Assembly (NCBI GenBank): GCA_032717465.1
Contig: CM064670.1
Coordinates: 14,972,431-15,036,430, forward strand
From: Coenobita brevimanus
Lineage: Eukaryota > Arthropoda > Malacostraca > Decapoda > Coenobitidae
Length of the DNA: 64,000 nt
Direction: 5' to 3'
Of the stretch, positions 30,514 through 42,943 are shown one piece after another. The position numbers and the translations under genes are program-made. The notes beneath the pieces were generated by a model. That model had not been told where the DNA came from and ran no database searches. It worked only from the letters and a program-made list of their open reading frames with translations. The stretch's first letter is position 1. Every line of letters begins with the position of its first letter.

Positions 30514-33344
30514 TTATGCCGATGTTGCCAAAGACATAGGACCAGTCCCATTTTACTTGTGTACTACATGTATGTGGGGATGGATTTTGCAGTTAACAAT
30601 CCATCCCACATAAATCGTACATTTTTCTTTTGTGTTAGGGAAGTATTCAATGTACAGTTGCTGTGATGTCATCAGTCTTGAAAATTTATTTATTGGTGAT
30701 ACATAGGTGTGATGTGAAACAGTGAGTTTGTACTGGGGTATGTAGGTAGTTAGTGTTTCTATCTCAAGCTTCCCACCATTCTTGTTGTTCTGCAAATTAA
30801 AATTCATCAGCTGGAGTGATGACTTGTGGGAATAGGTTTGAATATCCTACAGGTAACTATTAATTATTCAGGCTTGTGATGTTACTGGGGCAGTGAGCTG
30901 GATTACCACTCATAAATGTATTTCACTTTGGTGTTCTAACCCTGGGCCACTGTACCTCAAAGGGGGTAATATGAAACTGACATAGTATTTTATAAAGACC
31001 AAACCATAGGCAGAGCCAAGAAAGGGATTGCTTTATTTTAGGAAAAAAGAAAATATTCAGGATGCTGTATGTTGCCATAAAGATACCAGGACATGTTTGA
31101 ACATCTTTAGAAATCACTATCAACATCATCCTAACCCAGTCTTCCTCTTATTTTGTATGAGGTAGGTTGGATCCAAGAGAAAGGCAAGGAAAACACAGAA
31201 GTGAAGTATGCATAGAGTGCTCACTAAAATGAACCACACATCCACTGAAATTGTAAAATTTTTAAAACTCCGTGCTGCTTGATAATCCAACCACTATAAC
31301 GTACGTCAGCTTATTAAAGTGCTCACAGAATTCCTGTGGGGGTACGTGTATTTTGTCACCTGCTATGTTGTATGTGTAGGTTTGTTAGAGATACCTTAGG
31401 ACCTTAGGAAAGATATATACAGTATTCCTAGAGTGAATGCCAGACTCAAGTGTGAGTGAATGCTGGATGTCAAGAAAGAGGGGCAGAAAGAAATGGGAAT
31501 GCTCTTAAGAGGCAAAACAGATTCCAGCTGCCAGTCACCAGCTCTCCATTCTTCATATCAGTAGAGCATTGTATTGTCAGACTGCCTAAGAGATGTGAAA
31601 GCCTTTTGAGAAAAGTAATGTATACCGTATCATTGATATATATGTAACACATTAGTGCTGGTAGCTCCTCACAGGGCCAAATGTTGCAGAATATACTGTA
31701 CTAAGAAAAATTTAAGACAAGTTCAGTACTAAATCATGTCTGTACAACAGTGCATTAGGTATGAGGGATGTAGATCTTGACATAGCTACTGTATATCTGT
31801 ATTAAATACCTTTCAGTATGGAGTTGTCAGCTGTAAATCATGTATCATAAAACTGCATAGAGTAAATGTTATTTTTGATATATAGTTTGAAATGGCAGGC
31901 AGTCATTGCCAGTTGAATATTGAGCCAGTAGGTTATATTCCTGACTGCCAGCCAGCAGGCAGCTGCTGTGATAACCACTCTCTTAAAATCTAAATCTTTA
32001 CCTCACACTTCATCTGTTTACTCTGAGATTAGGTTTTTGGCTATTTAGGCTTGTTTGTATTACTCAGCTATTATTTAGCCATGTAACTAGGTGCTTTTGC
32101 CCTTTAGTGTCTTGTAACCTCTTGTAACCTGTGATATTTTTTCACACTAGACTTAGTTCATATAAGGGAATGTTCATACAGTTTACTGTATGTCAGTACT
32201 GAGTCATGGCAGTTGGCTGTGTACACAGGGACAGAAAACTGTTGATTGATTACCTTCATGCTTAACCTGACATTCGTTTACCCTTCCACACCACCAAAGT
32301 GTTTGTTACAACATGTTCTCCAAATAATAACCAGTTTATTCCAATGACATACTGTGTACAGTATTTTGTTGTTGCCATCACTTGACAGTTTATTCAGCTT
32401 TGGAGAGACTTTGAACTGGAAGGGCTAAATATAATCTTGATTAACCTCTTCATTACTAGAGGTTTGTTGTGAGTTAATTTAATTAAACTGTCAAGTGGTT
32501 GCTAGAACCTGGTTGTTGTTGTGGCCCCTGGTTCATCTGATGTGTGAACCCATTGGACTGCAGTCTGAAGTTTCCCATCTCCCGCAGCCCACCATCCCTT
32601 GAGGGGATATGGAAAGAGATTAGGGACATTTGTATAACCTGGAATTAGAGGTACTTAGCTGTATCGATGCCATCACATGAGTGTCTCCAGAATAATATTT
32701 GAAACTTAATGTAATTGCAATGAAGGGGCTAAATTGAACTCAGGCATATTACAGTATTTCTTGCACAGAGTTGAGTTCATTTTATAGCAAGTTTTCTGTG
32801 TGCACTGTATAATTGGCACCATGATATTTGAACTGTACCATCTAAATATTTGACTTTACAAGGAAGGCTATGAGGGTTCATGATGAAGCATCAAAGAAGA
32901 CAAGGTTAGGAATGAATATGTTTTATATTTGTTCAGATTCTTCCTTACCATTGAGAAGTACAGATGTGGATGTTTGGGTACAGCAGGCTTGTGCTTGTAA
33001 TCACTTTATGTACAGGTGGCATTGCAGCTGTAAATTGGAAGTGGCTATATGCACCAATCAGGTTTGCTTATGAAGAGCAAAACCTTAGTCCCTCCAGGAG
33101 GGGATTGTATGATGCAAAACTACATCATCTCAATGTAACAAAGTACTGAATTAAGTGTGTGCTGTATAGGTCATTGTGGTGCAAGGTTTTGCATCAGTGC
33201 TGTATAGCACACTACAAGATAGTTTTTGTAAGCAGGGATTCATGCTGGTGCTAGTCAGTGTGGAAATCATGTGTGATTCCACATAATTGTTCTTTATTCT
33301 GTAATATTATTGATATGAAATGGTAAAAATTTACTGTACTTTTA
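30514..33344. other. Unassigned non-coding DNA
   Basis: No convincing exon. A stretch at 32510-32690 (GTTGTTGTTGTGGCCCC, then CAGTCTGAAGTTTCCC and GGACATTTGTATAACC) resembles 62130-62300 and is an interspersed repeat. Many scattered TACAGTA/TACTGTA words occur. Confidence 0.45.
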
Positions 33345-33468
33345 TGTACATAATTGTTATAGATACAGTACATCTCAAAACTAATGTTTGCATTTGTAGT
33401 AGTAGTAGTAGTAGTACAAATGCAAACACTAGTTTTGAGATGTACTGTATCTACAACAATTATGTACA
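33345..33468. repeat. Near-perfect hairpin, 54-bp arms with a GTA-repeat loop
   Basis: Arms 33345-33398 and 33415-33468 are reverse complements with 2 mismatches in 54. The 16-base loop is GTA repeats. Both mismatches would be G-U pairs in a minus-strand transcript. The mirrored ORFs on the two strands come from this symmetry. It could be a young inverted duplication, a foldback element or a structured RNA source. Confidence 0.9.
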
Positions 33469-33833
33469 TTTGTTATTATATGTGCCGCAGATTGTTTTAA
33501 ACCAACTTTTGGCATAGAAAATTTTGGTTGTGTGTTGACAAAGAATATTGTACTATAGTATTTATCACCTAAGCATAGTAATTTTGATGTAATAGATTCT
33601 TGACTCTCTGAATACTCCAGGCACAAGATACTGGAATAATTTAATGGACACAAGCTGTTACACAGATGAGTCAGTAATCAGTGTGTTTGGGTATACTGTA
33701 TCAGTCAGTCTGATAACAAATTTTTCCACCTTATTCTCGCCCCTGCAAGATGATTTTGTGCCATTTTGGAAAGACTTTTGTAATCTGAGGGGTTTGGTAT
33801 AGCATTTGTAACCCGTTCACGACAAGATATCTC
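33469..33833. other. Unassigned non-coding DNA
   Basis: AT-rich with no recognised feature. Confidence 0.4.
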
Positions 33834-33980
33834 CCTAATCAATCAATCAATCAATCAAGTACGGGCAAGCGCCGTGGGGCGCATAGCCTCACTCACCCTT
33901 TGACTCCACCCATGCAGATCCCTTTGTGCAACCTTCCAGGCAGCAACTCTTCCCCCTCTATGTATCTCCCAACAGAAGTG
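33834..33980 (-). mobile_element. RTE-like LINE 3' end fragment
   Basis: On the minus strand a short frame reads AAWKVAQRDLHGW, then ALART, a stop, and a TGAT repeat tail (33838-33858). This matches the style of the 7676-9030 element's 3' end. Only about 35 codons survive. Confidence 0.6.
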
Positions 33981-34167
33981 ATCTCCTTAAAGTTGACTAA
34001 AATTGTCGGGTTGTAGCTTGATTAAAATGGAAACTACAACATTGGAGTGAATTAATTAAGGATTCATCATCAGGGAAGTTCCATTTTTTATTATTACCTT
34101 TTTTGCTTCTGAGATAAAGTATATTACAGGAAAATTGCTTTATGGTTGCATTGGTACAGTACATGAC

Positions 34168-35262
34168 TGAGTGAATAGACAAGGAATATGGAAAATATGA
34201 AGAAATATGGAGTAAATGGGAAGTTGTTGAATGCTGTGAAGAGTATGTACTAGGGTGCTGAGGCAGCAGTGCATGTGGGTAATGAACTGAGCTAATTTTT
34301 CTATCTGAATGTTGAATTGAAACAGGGCTGATCATGTCTTCATGGTTGTTCAATCTGTATATGGATGGGGTTAAAAAAGAGATATAAGGTAGGGCAGTGG
34401 ATGTTGCAGCAGCCCTAAAGAGAGAGGGCAGCATTTGGAAACTTCCTATACTGTTGTTTGCAGATGATACTGTATTAAGGGAAGACGAAGGGGAACTGCA
34501 AGGCTTGGTGAATGAGTTTGGGAGAATGTGTAAGAAATGGAAAAAGAAGGTGAATGTAGGGAAGAGCAAAGTTATGGTTTTTGAAAGAAATGAAGTCACT
34601 GAATGTACAGTACAATGAGGTTGGATGATGAGGAAATGGAAAATGTGAGTGTATTTAAGTACTTGGGTAGTGTGATGAGTTAGGATGTAAGTTTGGAGGA
34701 AGAAGTGCTGGAAAGGTTACAACAAAGAAGAAAAATTGCTGGTTCTTTGAAAGCAGTGATGAGAATAGGGAAATGAAAATGGAATAAAAAAGTTGCTGCA
34801 TATTAGTATTGTGAAACCAACTCTAACCTATGAAAGTGAAGCTTGGTTGTTGTTGGAAGGACACAAGTCAAGAGAGAGCAGTGGAAATGAGTTATTTGAG
34901 GGGAGCACGTGGAGTCACATGGAGAGACAGGTTGACAAATGCGGAAGTGAAAGAGTATTATTGTGTGGATGTGGATGTGATAGAAAGTGTTAGGAGAAAT
35001 GCATTGAGGTGATTTGGTCATGAGAAGAGGATGGAGAACGAGAAACTAACGAGGAGAATGTATGTGGGTTAGGTGGAGGGGGGGAGAGGGAGGGCAAATT
35101 CAAGGATGAGGTGGAGGGATGGAGTGGAGAGGTATATGAGAGAGGGGTGTGTGAGCTGGGGGGAGGGCAGTGAAATGGTGGGGGATAGGGTGACATGGAG
35201 GCAGTTTGTTTGTGGCCACTCCTTATGGGATTAAGGCATAAGGCAATTGATTGATAGACAGA
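34168..35262 (+). pseudogene. RTE-clade LINE, old 5'-truncated copy
   Basis: It is homologous to 15254-17413 from the region after motif A onward. It contains YGVNGKLLNAV-type sequence, ILLFADDTVL (about 34450), VNVGKSKVMVFERNEV, YLRGARGVTWRDRLTN and a purine-rich GRGRA block. It ends in a degenerate GATT/GATA tail. Frameshifts and stops occur every 50-100 codons. Confidence 0.85.
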
Positions 35263-36683
35263 GAGTAGAAGCCATGGCTGATATGTACATTACCAGTCGC
35301 TAGGGGAAAGTTGTAATATTCTGGAACACATCTCTGATAAATTGTGAACAGCCTGTGTATCGAGTGCTGAATACCGGTGTATCAAGGATCTATACTAGTG
35401 AATTCCCTTAGCTGGGAATAAGAATTGTTACATTAATTGTACTTGGTTCATATTCCCTTGGGCATAAGAGCCTCCATAGCACCTTTTCCATAGTGATTTA
35501 TGCTGCATGTTTACCTTAGTATCTCTTGGATATTGCTCAGTTCTTTTTGGTATTTACTAGCTGCCTGGTGGTGTAGTGGGTTAAAGAATTCTAACTGGAT
35601 GTTGACCAGAAAGGATAACTATATATATAGGGTGTCTTTCTCACATATTTTCACTCATGGGTGAGCAGCTATTCATTCTTGCAATATATGCATGGACTGA
35701 GTAGTCCAGCACTGGGCCTATTCATTCTTGATAGGGCAGTGAAGATGTAAAGCTGTAACTCTGGATAAATAACACTAAGGTATCAAGTGCAAAAGTAACT
35801 GATTAGGGAAGAGGTGGTATGGAGATTCCTGAACTCACAGGAAAATACCCCCTCCCCTCAACTAGTGGTTTGGTATGAAGAATCCTCATAAGTTATTGAC
35901 ATTGGTTTTATGTAGGTAGCAGTTTAGTTTTGCTAATAATATTTCACTCCCTCAGCCTTAGAACATTTTTTTATTGCTTCCTGTGGACTGTTTTATTCAA
36001 TTTAGAAAAGTTCTCTGATACTGAGTGGGTTATTGATACTGTATCTGTATTTAACCCCTCTGTTTCAGAGATTTTTTACCAGATTTAATAAAATTGTCTA
36101 AAGGATACAAGAACAATAATAAGAATGTTGTTATAAAGGAGAGGTTAATGAAATGTAGAATTGGTTTACTTGTGTGTTGTTGTTTTGGATAATTTATGTT
36201 TTTAATTAAATTAAATATTTCTGGTGTTATAGTGTATTCATTTGCTTATCGAGGGAGAGCAGCTAGTAAATTTGGATCTTTAGACAGTGAAAATTGTTAT
36301 CATCAGCATCAGCATCAACCTTCTGATGGCTGGGATAGGTAATTCTAGATTTTTTTTTAAAGCTGAAAGTGAGTCATAGGGGCCTGAGAGAGGGAGGACT
36401 GTCACCATTAACACTCCCTTGGTTAGGAGAACTGTAATATTTTGCCCTAGCTAATGCCAGGTAAATTTATTCAGCTGAGAATAAGTCATGTGAGTCCTAG
36501 AGGTACTGTAATCCATTCATCCTGAATAATTTTTTTTTTTTTTATAATTCTTGCTCTTATTGATGATTTTGTATGACCATAGGATATCACTGACACCTTC
36601 ATAAACAGAGGCTCTTCTAAGCTGAATAAAATCATTTGGTAGCAGCAAGAAAATACTACAAAGCATACATTATCTCAGGGGTT
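35263..36683. other. Unassigned non-coding DNA
   Basis: AT-rich, without recognised repeats or exons. A T run lies at 36530-36543. Confidence 0.4.
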
Positions 36684-37122
36684 AGTGGATGGAGAAATAA
36701 AAGAGTTTGGAAGGAATTTGATTGTAAAGTGGAGGGAGTCTTAAGAAAATGTTCTGGAAGGATGTAAAGAGAGTTAGAGTGACAAAGAAGGTAGTAGGGG
36801 AGTGAAAGATAAAAATAGTAGATTGCTAGTAGAGAAGGGAGGAAAAAGTGAGCAGATGGAGCGAACAACTGAAGGCACTATTATACACAGAGAGTGAAAG
36901 TAATGCAAGTGGCTGGGGAACAGGAGAAAGATGAGAAGGGAGAAGGAGATCAGTAGGATGGAAGTAGTAGAGGCAATGAAGTAAGTCAAAATGGGGAAAG
37001 CCCCAGGAATTGATAGAGTGTGGGGTGAAATGCTGAAGCTCAGGGGAGAGATAGTAGTAGATGGATATGGAAGAGGTGCAAATTGGCCTGGGAGGAAGGT
37101 AGTGTCCCAGAGAATTAGAAGT
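36684..37122 (+). pseudogene. RTE-clade LINE, old copy, 5' piece
   Basis: The translation matches the linker of the 15254 copy (EFGRNLIVKWRES and similar), then GKAPGIDRVWGEMLK and AWEEGS-VPEN. It is broken at 37122 by an antisense RTE insertion and resumes at 38000. Confidence 0.85.
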
Positions 37123-37987
37123 CTATCTATCTATCTATCTATTGCCAGACGCCTCAATCCCGTTTGGGGTGGCCACAAACAAATCGCCTCCAAGTCGCCC
37201 TGTCCCCCGCCATTTCACTGCCCTGCTCCCAACTCACACCCCCCTCTCTCATATACCTCTCCACCCCATCCCTCCATCTCATCCTCGGCCTCCCCTCCCT
37301 CTTCCCCTCCACCTCACTCACATACACTCTCTTCGTCAGTCTTTCACCCTCCATCCTCTCCACATGGCCAAACCACCTCAGTGTGTTCCTCATAACGCTT
37401 CCTATCACATCCACATCCACACCACAACGCTCCTTTATATCCTCATTCGTCAGCCTGTCTCTCCACGTGACTCCACAGGCTCCTCTTAAATAACTCATTT
37501 CCACTGCTCTCACTCTTGACTTGTGTCCTTCCAACAATGTCCAAGCTTCACTACCGTATGTTAGAGTTGGTATCACAATACTGTCATGTAGTAACTTTTT
37601 CACTTCCATGCTCACTTCCCTGTTTCTTATCACTGCTTTCAAGGAACCAGCAACCTTTCTTCCCTGCTGTACCCTTTCAAGCACTTCACCCTCCAAACCT
37701 CCATCCTTACTCATCACACTACCCAAATACTTAAACGTACTCACATTTTCCAATTCCTCACCATCCAACCTCGCTGTACATTCACTAACTTCACCTCTCT
37801 CAAAGACCATCACTTTACTCTTCCCTACATTCACCTTTAGGTTCCGTTTCTTACACACTCTCTCAAACTCATCCACCAAGCCTTGCAGCTCCCCTTCATC
37901 TTCACTCAACAACACAGTATCATCTGCAAACAACAGTACAGGGAGTTTCCAAACACTATCCTCTCTCACCAGGGCCACTCCAACATT
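37123..37987 (-). mobile_element. RTE-clade LINE, young 5'-truncated antisense insertion
   Basis: It is flanked by a perfect 12-bp duplication AGAATTAGAAGT (37111-37122 and 37988-37999). It carries only the 3' part of the element, with an uninterrupted minus-strand frame (37154-38002 including flank). That frame contains LLFADDTVLLSEDEGE, the KVNVGKSKVMVFERGEV block, YLRGACGVTWRDRLTN and REGRPRMRWRDG. The 3' tail is the CTAT repeat at 37123-37142 on the plus strand. No frameshift is seen, so it is more recent than its host copy. Confidence 0.92.
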
Positions 37988-37999
37988 AGAATTAGAAGT

Positions 38000-39395
38000 C
38001 ATGTATAATTATTCCCCTGTATGAAGGAAAAGGGGAAAAAGAAGTGTGTGGTAATTGTAGGGGCATTTGTCTTCTTAGTGTAATGGGAAAAGTATGTGGT
38101 AGGTTGCCTGTTGACAGAGTTAGGGAAATAATAGAGGAATAAGTTGGAGAACAGGGAGGTTTAAGGAAGGGAAGAGGTTGTGTAGATCAGATATTCAACC
38201 AAAGGCCTTTAGTGGGCAAGTTTCTATAGAAGGGAAAGAAGTTATATGCAGCCTTCATGGATTTGGTTTAAGCATATGACAGTGGATAGATAAGGAATAC
38301 GGAAAATATAAGCTTATATGGAGTAAATGGGAACTTGTTGGGTGCCATGAAGGGTATTCGTATGTATGAGGGCACTAAGGCTGGAGTGTTTGCAAATGGT
38401 GAACAGTGAAACTTTCTGTCTGAATGTTGGATTGAAACAGGGATGTGTCATGTCACCATGGTTGTTCAGTCTGTGTATGGATGGAGGTACAAAAGAAATA
38501 CAAGATATGGCACTGGATGTTGAAGTGGCTATAATGAGAGAGGGCAACGTTTGGAAACTTCCTGTACTGTTGTTTGCTGATGATACTATATTGTTAAGTG
38601 AAAATGAAGGGGAACTGCAAGGCTTGGTGAATGAGTTTGGGAGAGTATGTAAGAAATGGAATCTAAAAATAGATGTAGGGTAGAGTAAAGTTGTGATCTT
38701 TGAAAGAACAAGGCACTGAATGCACAGAGAGGTTGGGCAGTGAGGAAATTTAAAATGTAAGTTCATTTAAGTACTTGGGCAGTGTGATGAGTAAGGATGG
38801 AAGTTTAGACGATGAAGTGCTTGAAAGGGTACAACAGGGAAGGAAGGTTGCTGGTTCTTTAAAAGCAATGGGCGGGAGTAAGGAAGTGAGCATGGACGTA
38901 AAAAAGTTGCAGCATGATTTGTATTGTGATACCAACTTTAACGTATGAAAGCGAAACTTGGACCTTGCTGGAAGGACAAGTTAAGAGTGAGAGCACTAGA
39001 AATGAAAGGAGCATGTGGAGTTACATGGAGAGACAGAATGACATGAGGAAGTGAAAGGGCATTGTGGTGTGGATGTGGATGTGATAGAATGCATCAGGAG
39101 AAATACACTGAGGTGACGTGGCCATGTGGAGAGGATGGAGAGCAAGAGACTAATGGGGAGGGTATGTGAGTGAGATGTAGATGGAGAGAGGGAGGAGGAG
39201 ACTGAGGATAAAGTGGAGAGATGGAGTGGAAAGGTATAAGAGAGAGGGGGGGGTTAGCTGGGGGGAGGGCAGCAAAATCACAGGGGATGGGGGGGGAGGG
39301 CAGCAAAATGATGGGGGACAGGGGCACCATGAAGGCGATTTGTTTGAAGTCACCCCTCACGGGAGTAAGATGTCTGACTACAGATAAATAGATTA
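38000..39395 (+). pseudogene. RTE-clade LINE, old copy, 3' piece
   Basis: It continues the 36684-37122 copy. It shows LVGEQGGLRKGRGCVDQIF-like sequence (about 38150), NVGLKQGCVMSPWLFSL (about 38420), LLFADDTILLSENEGEL (about 38575) and a decayed C-terminus with a duplicated AGGGCAGCAAAAT stretch (39270-39310). A weak ATAAATAGAT tail follows at about 39382. It is heavily frame-shifted. Confidence 0.85.
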
Positions 39396-39704
39396 ATGTC
39401 GAAACACAATATTTGAGGCCATTGCTGTATTATGTCACCGAACATACTGTTAACATTTGGTTTGTTGGGGGGAGTTCTGCTGGCAGACATTCCCAAATTC
39501 TTGGAGTTACACTGGTTACTGACATAACACGGTGACCACCAGAGAGCATCAGTGAAAACACTGGTCATAAATTTATTGCTCTGAAGACACAAGCACCACC
39601 CACAGACAAAAGAAAGAAACACTATTAACAGTTTACATATGCAGGGTGTATTCCATCCATGTAGCATTTAATTGTGCAAGCCAAAGCTGGCCTGTCACAA
39701 CTAT
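39396..39704. other. Unassigned non-coding DNA
   Basis: No recognised feature. Confidence 0.4.
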
Positions 39705-40027
39705 AGGAAGAGGCATTGGCCGAGTTGATAAAGGTGTAGTCTATGGTCTGAGTGGCTGTGGATATGAATCTCGACTCGGGTGGGGAACAATTTAAGGATT
39801 TGAATTCCATTAAAGCAGATTTTACTGATCTGCCGCAAGACTGGCTGACATGTAAAAACACCCATCAGTACCAATACACCAGTCCTGTATAAGAACCCTT
39901 GTATGTGTTTAGTGTGGCTAGTATGTCTTAGCACCGAAATGGTGAGGCATACAGAGGGGTATGGTAAGTTGGCCCCTAGAGAATGGGCTGTTAAGTCACT
40001 GAAAAAAAAAAAAAAAAAAAAAAAAAA
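39705..40027 (+). mobile_element. tRNA-derived SINE with a different (class II tRNA-like) head
   Basis: The head at about 39709-39785 reads TTGGCCGAGTTGATAAAGG (A-box region) and ATGAATCTCGACTCGG (B-box region). It resembles a Leu/Ser-type tRNA rather than the head of the other copies. The body (39786-39998) is homologous to the body of 14905-15253, including CCAATACACCAGTCCTGTAT. It ends in an A run of about 27 (40001-40027). Confidence 0.8.
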
Positions 40028-40120
40028 GGGACACCCACACACACAAAAGCCTCAAGAGTATTAACAAGGTGTACTGAGACCACACTTACAGATCATGTTC
40101 ATCAATAAAGTAGGGATATC

Positions 40121-40590
40121 TGAAATACCTGCCGTGGCAAACCACCACCCAGACGTCGCGATCCCCACCCCAGGAGGAGACTACGGAGGGCCTGGTAAGG
40201 AGTGTGGGTCATCCCGGCTGGAGGGACATACGTCCCCTTTGGCCCCGCACCCGTATTGCCCACAACAGACCCAGCGGGAAGATTTCAGTCCAGGAGAACT
40301 ACCTCCCAACTGGACTAGCCCTCGACAGGTTCAGGGTGGGACTAAACCTTCAGTCCCGAGCAGCACCCCTGTGACGGCCTCAGCCGCTCAAGAGAGGGAG
40401 ATGGCCTCCGCCACTCACACAAAAAGAAACGGCCTCCACCGTTCACAAGTAGAGACAGCCTCAGTCGCTCACACAAAAAGAGACAGCCTCAGTTGCTCAT
40501 TAAAAGGAGACGGCCTCAGCCGCTCCAAACCAGAGACGGCCTCCAGCTGCTTGGGTGCAGCCATCACTAGGAAGAGTTGTGGCACTCTCG
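40121..40590 (+). repeat. Gypsy 5' LTR, truncated
   Basis: Homologous to the start of the 3' LTR (45910 onward) over about 440 bases, beginning TGAAATACC. It includes a minisatellite (40375-40560) of 26-28-bp units of the form GACGGCCTCAGYCGCTCA. After TTGGGTGC it jumps to gag-like sequence, so the rest of the LTR, the primer-binding site and the leader are deleted. ORFs through it are not considered coding. Confidence 0.8.
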
Positions 40591-41270
40591 CAACTCAATA
40601 GTTTAACTTATGACGGAAACCTGGATGACACACTCATCCAGGCCAAGCGACTCGTCACCGCCACATACCCGGAAACAGATGTGCTAAGCCAGGAGTAACA
40701 CACATTCAGCACGCTACTATGGGTCCTCCCCAGCATGGTCAAAGAACATTTTAATATACACGACCCTACGGGAGACCTAGATCAAGACCTCCAGCTCATG
40801 CGGCGCCTCCTAACCTCCTGCTCCACCCATCAACAAATCAACGCAGTCAGTAAATTCCCTACTCAGAGACCAGCGCTCCCCCAACAAACCTTGGCCGCCC
40901 TCGGCCCACACCAACGCCCAGGCTACCCAGGGCACACCCCACCAGCAAGCGCCCCAACCCCAAGGAAAACCAAAACCTAATTTCCATTAACCCATGGGAA
41001 TTTATCGCTTGCTGCCACCAGTGTCCTCTCCATGACATCAGGGAGCAATTAAAAGCTGCCAGATGGGGACCAGCCATCCAGGGACAACGAAAAGTCTCCT
41101 CCCTTGATAATGAGGGCCCCGAAGATGATACCGCACCCAGAGGATACTGACCCCGGGGAAGCGGAACCAGAGAGGGCGAGACCCCGCAGCAGCTGGATTT
41201 TTAGGGCCGCCCCCGCACCTCCCCACGGTGGCGGAGGCCACCTCTCAGAAATACCGCTCTCCAGTCTACA
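40591..41270 (+). pseudogene. Gypsy gag remnant
   Basis: Broken frames read LTYDGNLDDTLIQAKRL, then MVKEHFNIHDPTGDLDQDL and CSTHQQINAV, as in arthropod Gypsy gag proteins, followed by a Pro-rich stretch. A CC-H-QC segment at about 41010 may be a relic of the nucleocapsid zinc knuckle. The N-terminus is missing and stops interrupt it. Confidence 0.65.
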
Positions 41271-41600
41271 CAATGAGACTGAACACGGTAAAAGCAAGGC
41301 TACTGGTCGACACGGGAGCAGCCAGATCCTGCTTCTACAGTCATATCTTCTCTCATAACAGGTTGGCTTTTGGCCCGCTTTTCCCTTAGTCAGCTCATCT
41401 CGTGGATGCAGGAGATGGCCCCCTACCATCCATGGGGAAACCCGGGCCCTATGCGCCGACACCCACCAACGAATCTCCACCACACACAAATTTATTGTGT
41501 TCAACTCCACCTGCCGCACGTACGACGGATACCGGGGATTGGATCTCCTCAGAGGCATACGCGAAAACTGACAGCAGCAGCGCCAAATTCAGAATCCCCC
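41271..41600 (+). pseudogene. Gypsy aspartic protease remnant
   Basis: The frame ARLLVDTGAARS carries the catalytic DTG at 41309-41317. It is followed by HKFIVFNSTCRTYDGYRG-LDLLRG, the second half of a retropepsin fold. It is interrupted by frame changes. In the intact family this protease processes the polyprotein. Confidence 0.75.
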
Positions 41601-42009
41601 GGATTCCCCTCCCCTTTCCCTCCCCTCACCTTCCTCTCCCTCTTCCCCCCCTTGGCTCCCCCCTCAGCCCATCCCCCAGCCTCCACACCCCACCTTCCCA
41701 GCAACCTTTACATCCGCCCTAACAATCTCTCCCCACCACGAGGCTTGGCTCCACATTAAACAGGCCTACCAGCGCCTCCGTCCTGTTGTCCCTCGACCTA
41801 CCACCAGGGACCCTCTTGGTCTGTTTGCTGTCCCCTACCTTCCTCCCCCCCCCTCATGTCACCACAGTCAGAATAGCCAACATTTCCCCCACCCCCCTTA
41901 TGCTACCTAAGGGATTAGTGGTAGGAGAGATGGAAGAAGCCGAGCCCAGCGCTGCCCTCCCCTCTTCCCCCCCCCGCCACCCTACCACCCTTACCTGATC
42001 ATCTCTCCC
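41601..42009 (+). pseudogene. Gypsy protease-RT spacer, Pro-rich
   Basis: C-rich low-complexity DNA, then a frame reading VTTVRIANISPTPLMLPKGLVVGEM, which resembles the linker preceding Gypsy reverse transcriptase. No catalytic motifs are visible. Confidence 0.55.
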
Positions 42010-42943
42010 CCCACCAGGCGGATAGCCTCTGCCATCTCCTCCTGGACTTTCAAGACCTATTCGCGTCAGACCCTTCCGACATCGGCCACACCACCTACCT
42101 GACGCAGATGCACGAAATACATACAACCGGACCGCCCATTCACCAACCATCCCGGTGAAAAAATCCATTACAATTGGCTGAGGAAGACCGGCAGGTTCAG
42201 GACATGCTCAATGCTGGTGTTGTGTCACCCTCCACCAGTCCGTGGTCCTTCCCTGTCGTCCTAGTAAAAAAGAAAGCTGGTACCATGCGGTTCTGTGTGG
42301 ACTACCGCCAATTGAACAATGTCATGACCAAGGACGCCACGCCCCATCCCAGAATAGACGACTCCCTCGACTCCCTACACGGGGCCTCGTGGTTCTCGAC
42401 CCTAGACCTTCAGTCATGATATTGGCAGGTCCCCGTACACCCCGAGGACAGGGCGAAGATGGCGTTTTCCACTAGCAATGGGAAACACTATGAGTTCAAC
42501 ATTCTACCCTTTGGACTCTGCAATGCCCCCGCCACCTTCTCTAGGTTGACGGAGTTTGTCTTGAGTGGCCTCACCTCGGAAATCTGCCTGGCCTACCTGG
42601 ACGACATCATTATTTTCAGCAAAACATGGGCCGATCACCTCCTATGTCTCAGGAAAGTCTTTCTGTGTATCCGTCAGGCAGGCCTCAAGCTCAGGCCCTC
42701 CAAGTGCGTCCTCGCAGCCCGAACCGTCACCTTCCTCGGGCACATCATCTCGAAGGACAGCATCTCGCCCGACCCTGATAAACTGAGGGCCATCGTAGAC
42801 CTCCTGCTGCCCCGAGACGTTCACGAAGTCCACGTCTTTCTAGGCCTCGCCTCATATTATCGGTGCTTCATAAAAGGGTTCGTTGACATCGCCAAACCCC
42901 TCCACGACTTGGACAGACGAACGGAGAGCTGCTTTCCGGGATC
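42010..42943 (+). pseudogene. Gypsy reverse transcriptase
   Basis: Clear RT blocks are present: [39 protein letters not shown] (motif A Asp at about 42405), KMAFST, FNILPFGLCNAPATFSRL, and AYLDDIIIFS with YLDD at about 42594. FLGHIISKD and FLGLASYYRCFI follow. In-frame stops occur at about 42156 and 42416. The C-terminal connection is cut at 42943 by a SINE and about 35 residues before RNase H appear lost. Confidence 0.88.

Noticed and set aside
33251..33517. Paired ORFs on opposite strands with the same sequence
   Set aside because: They are mirror images produced by the hairpin at 33345-33468, not genes.
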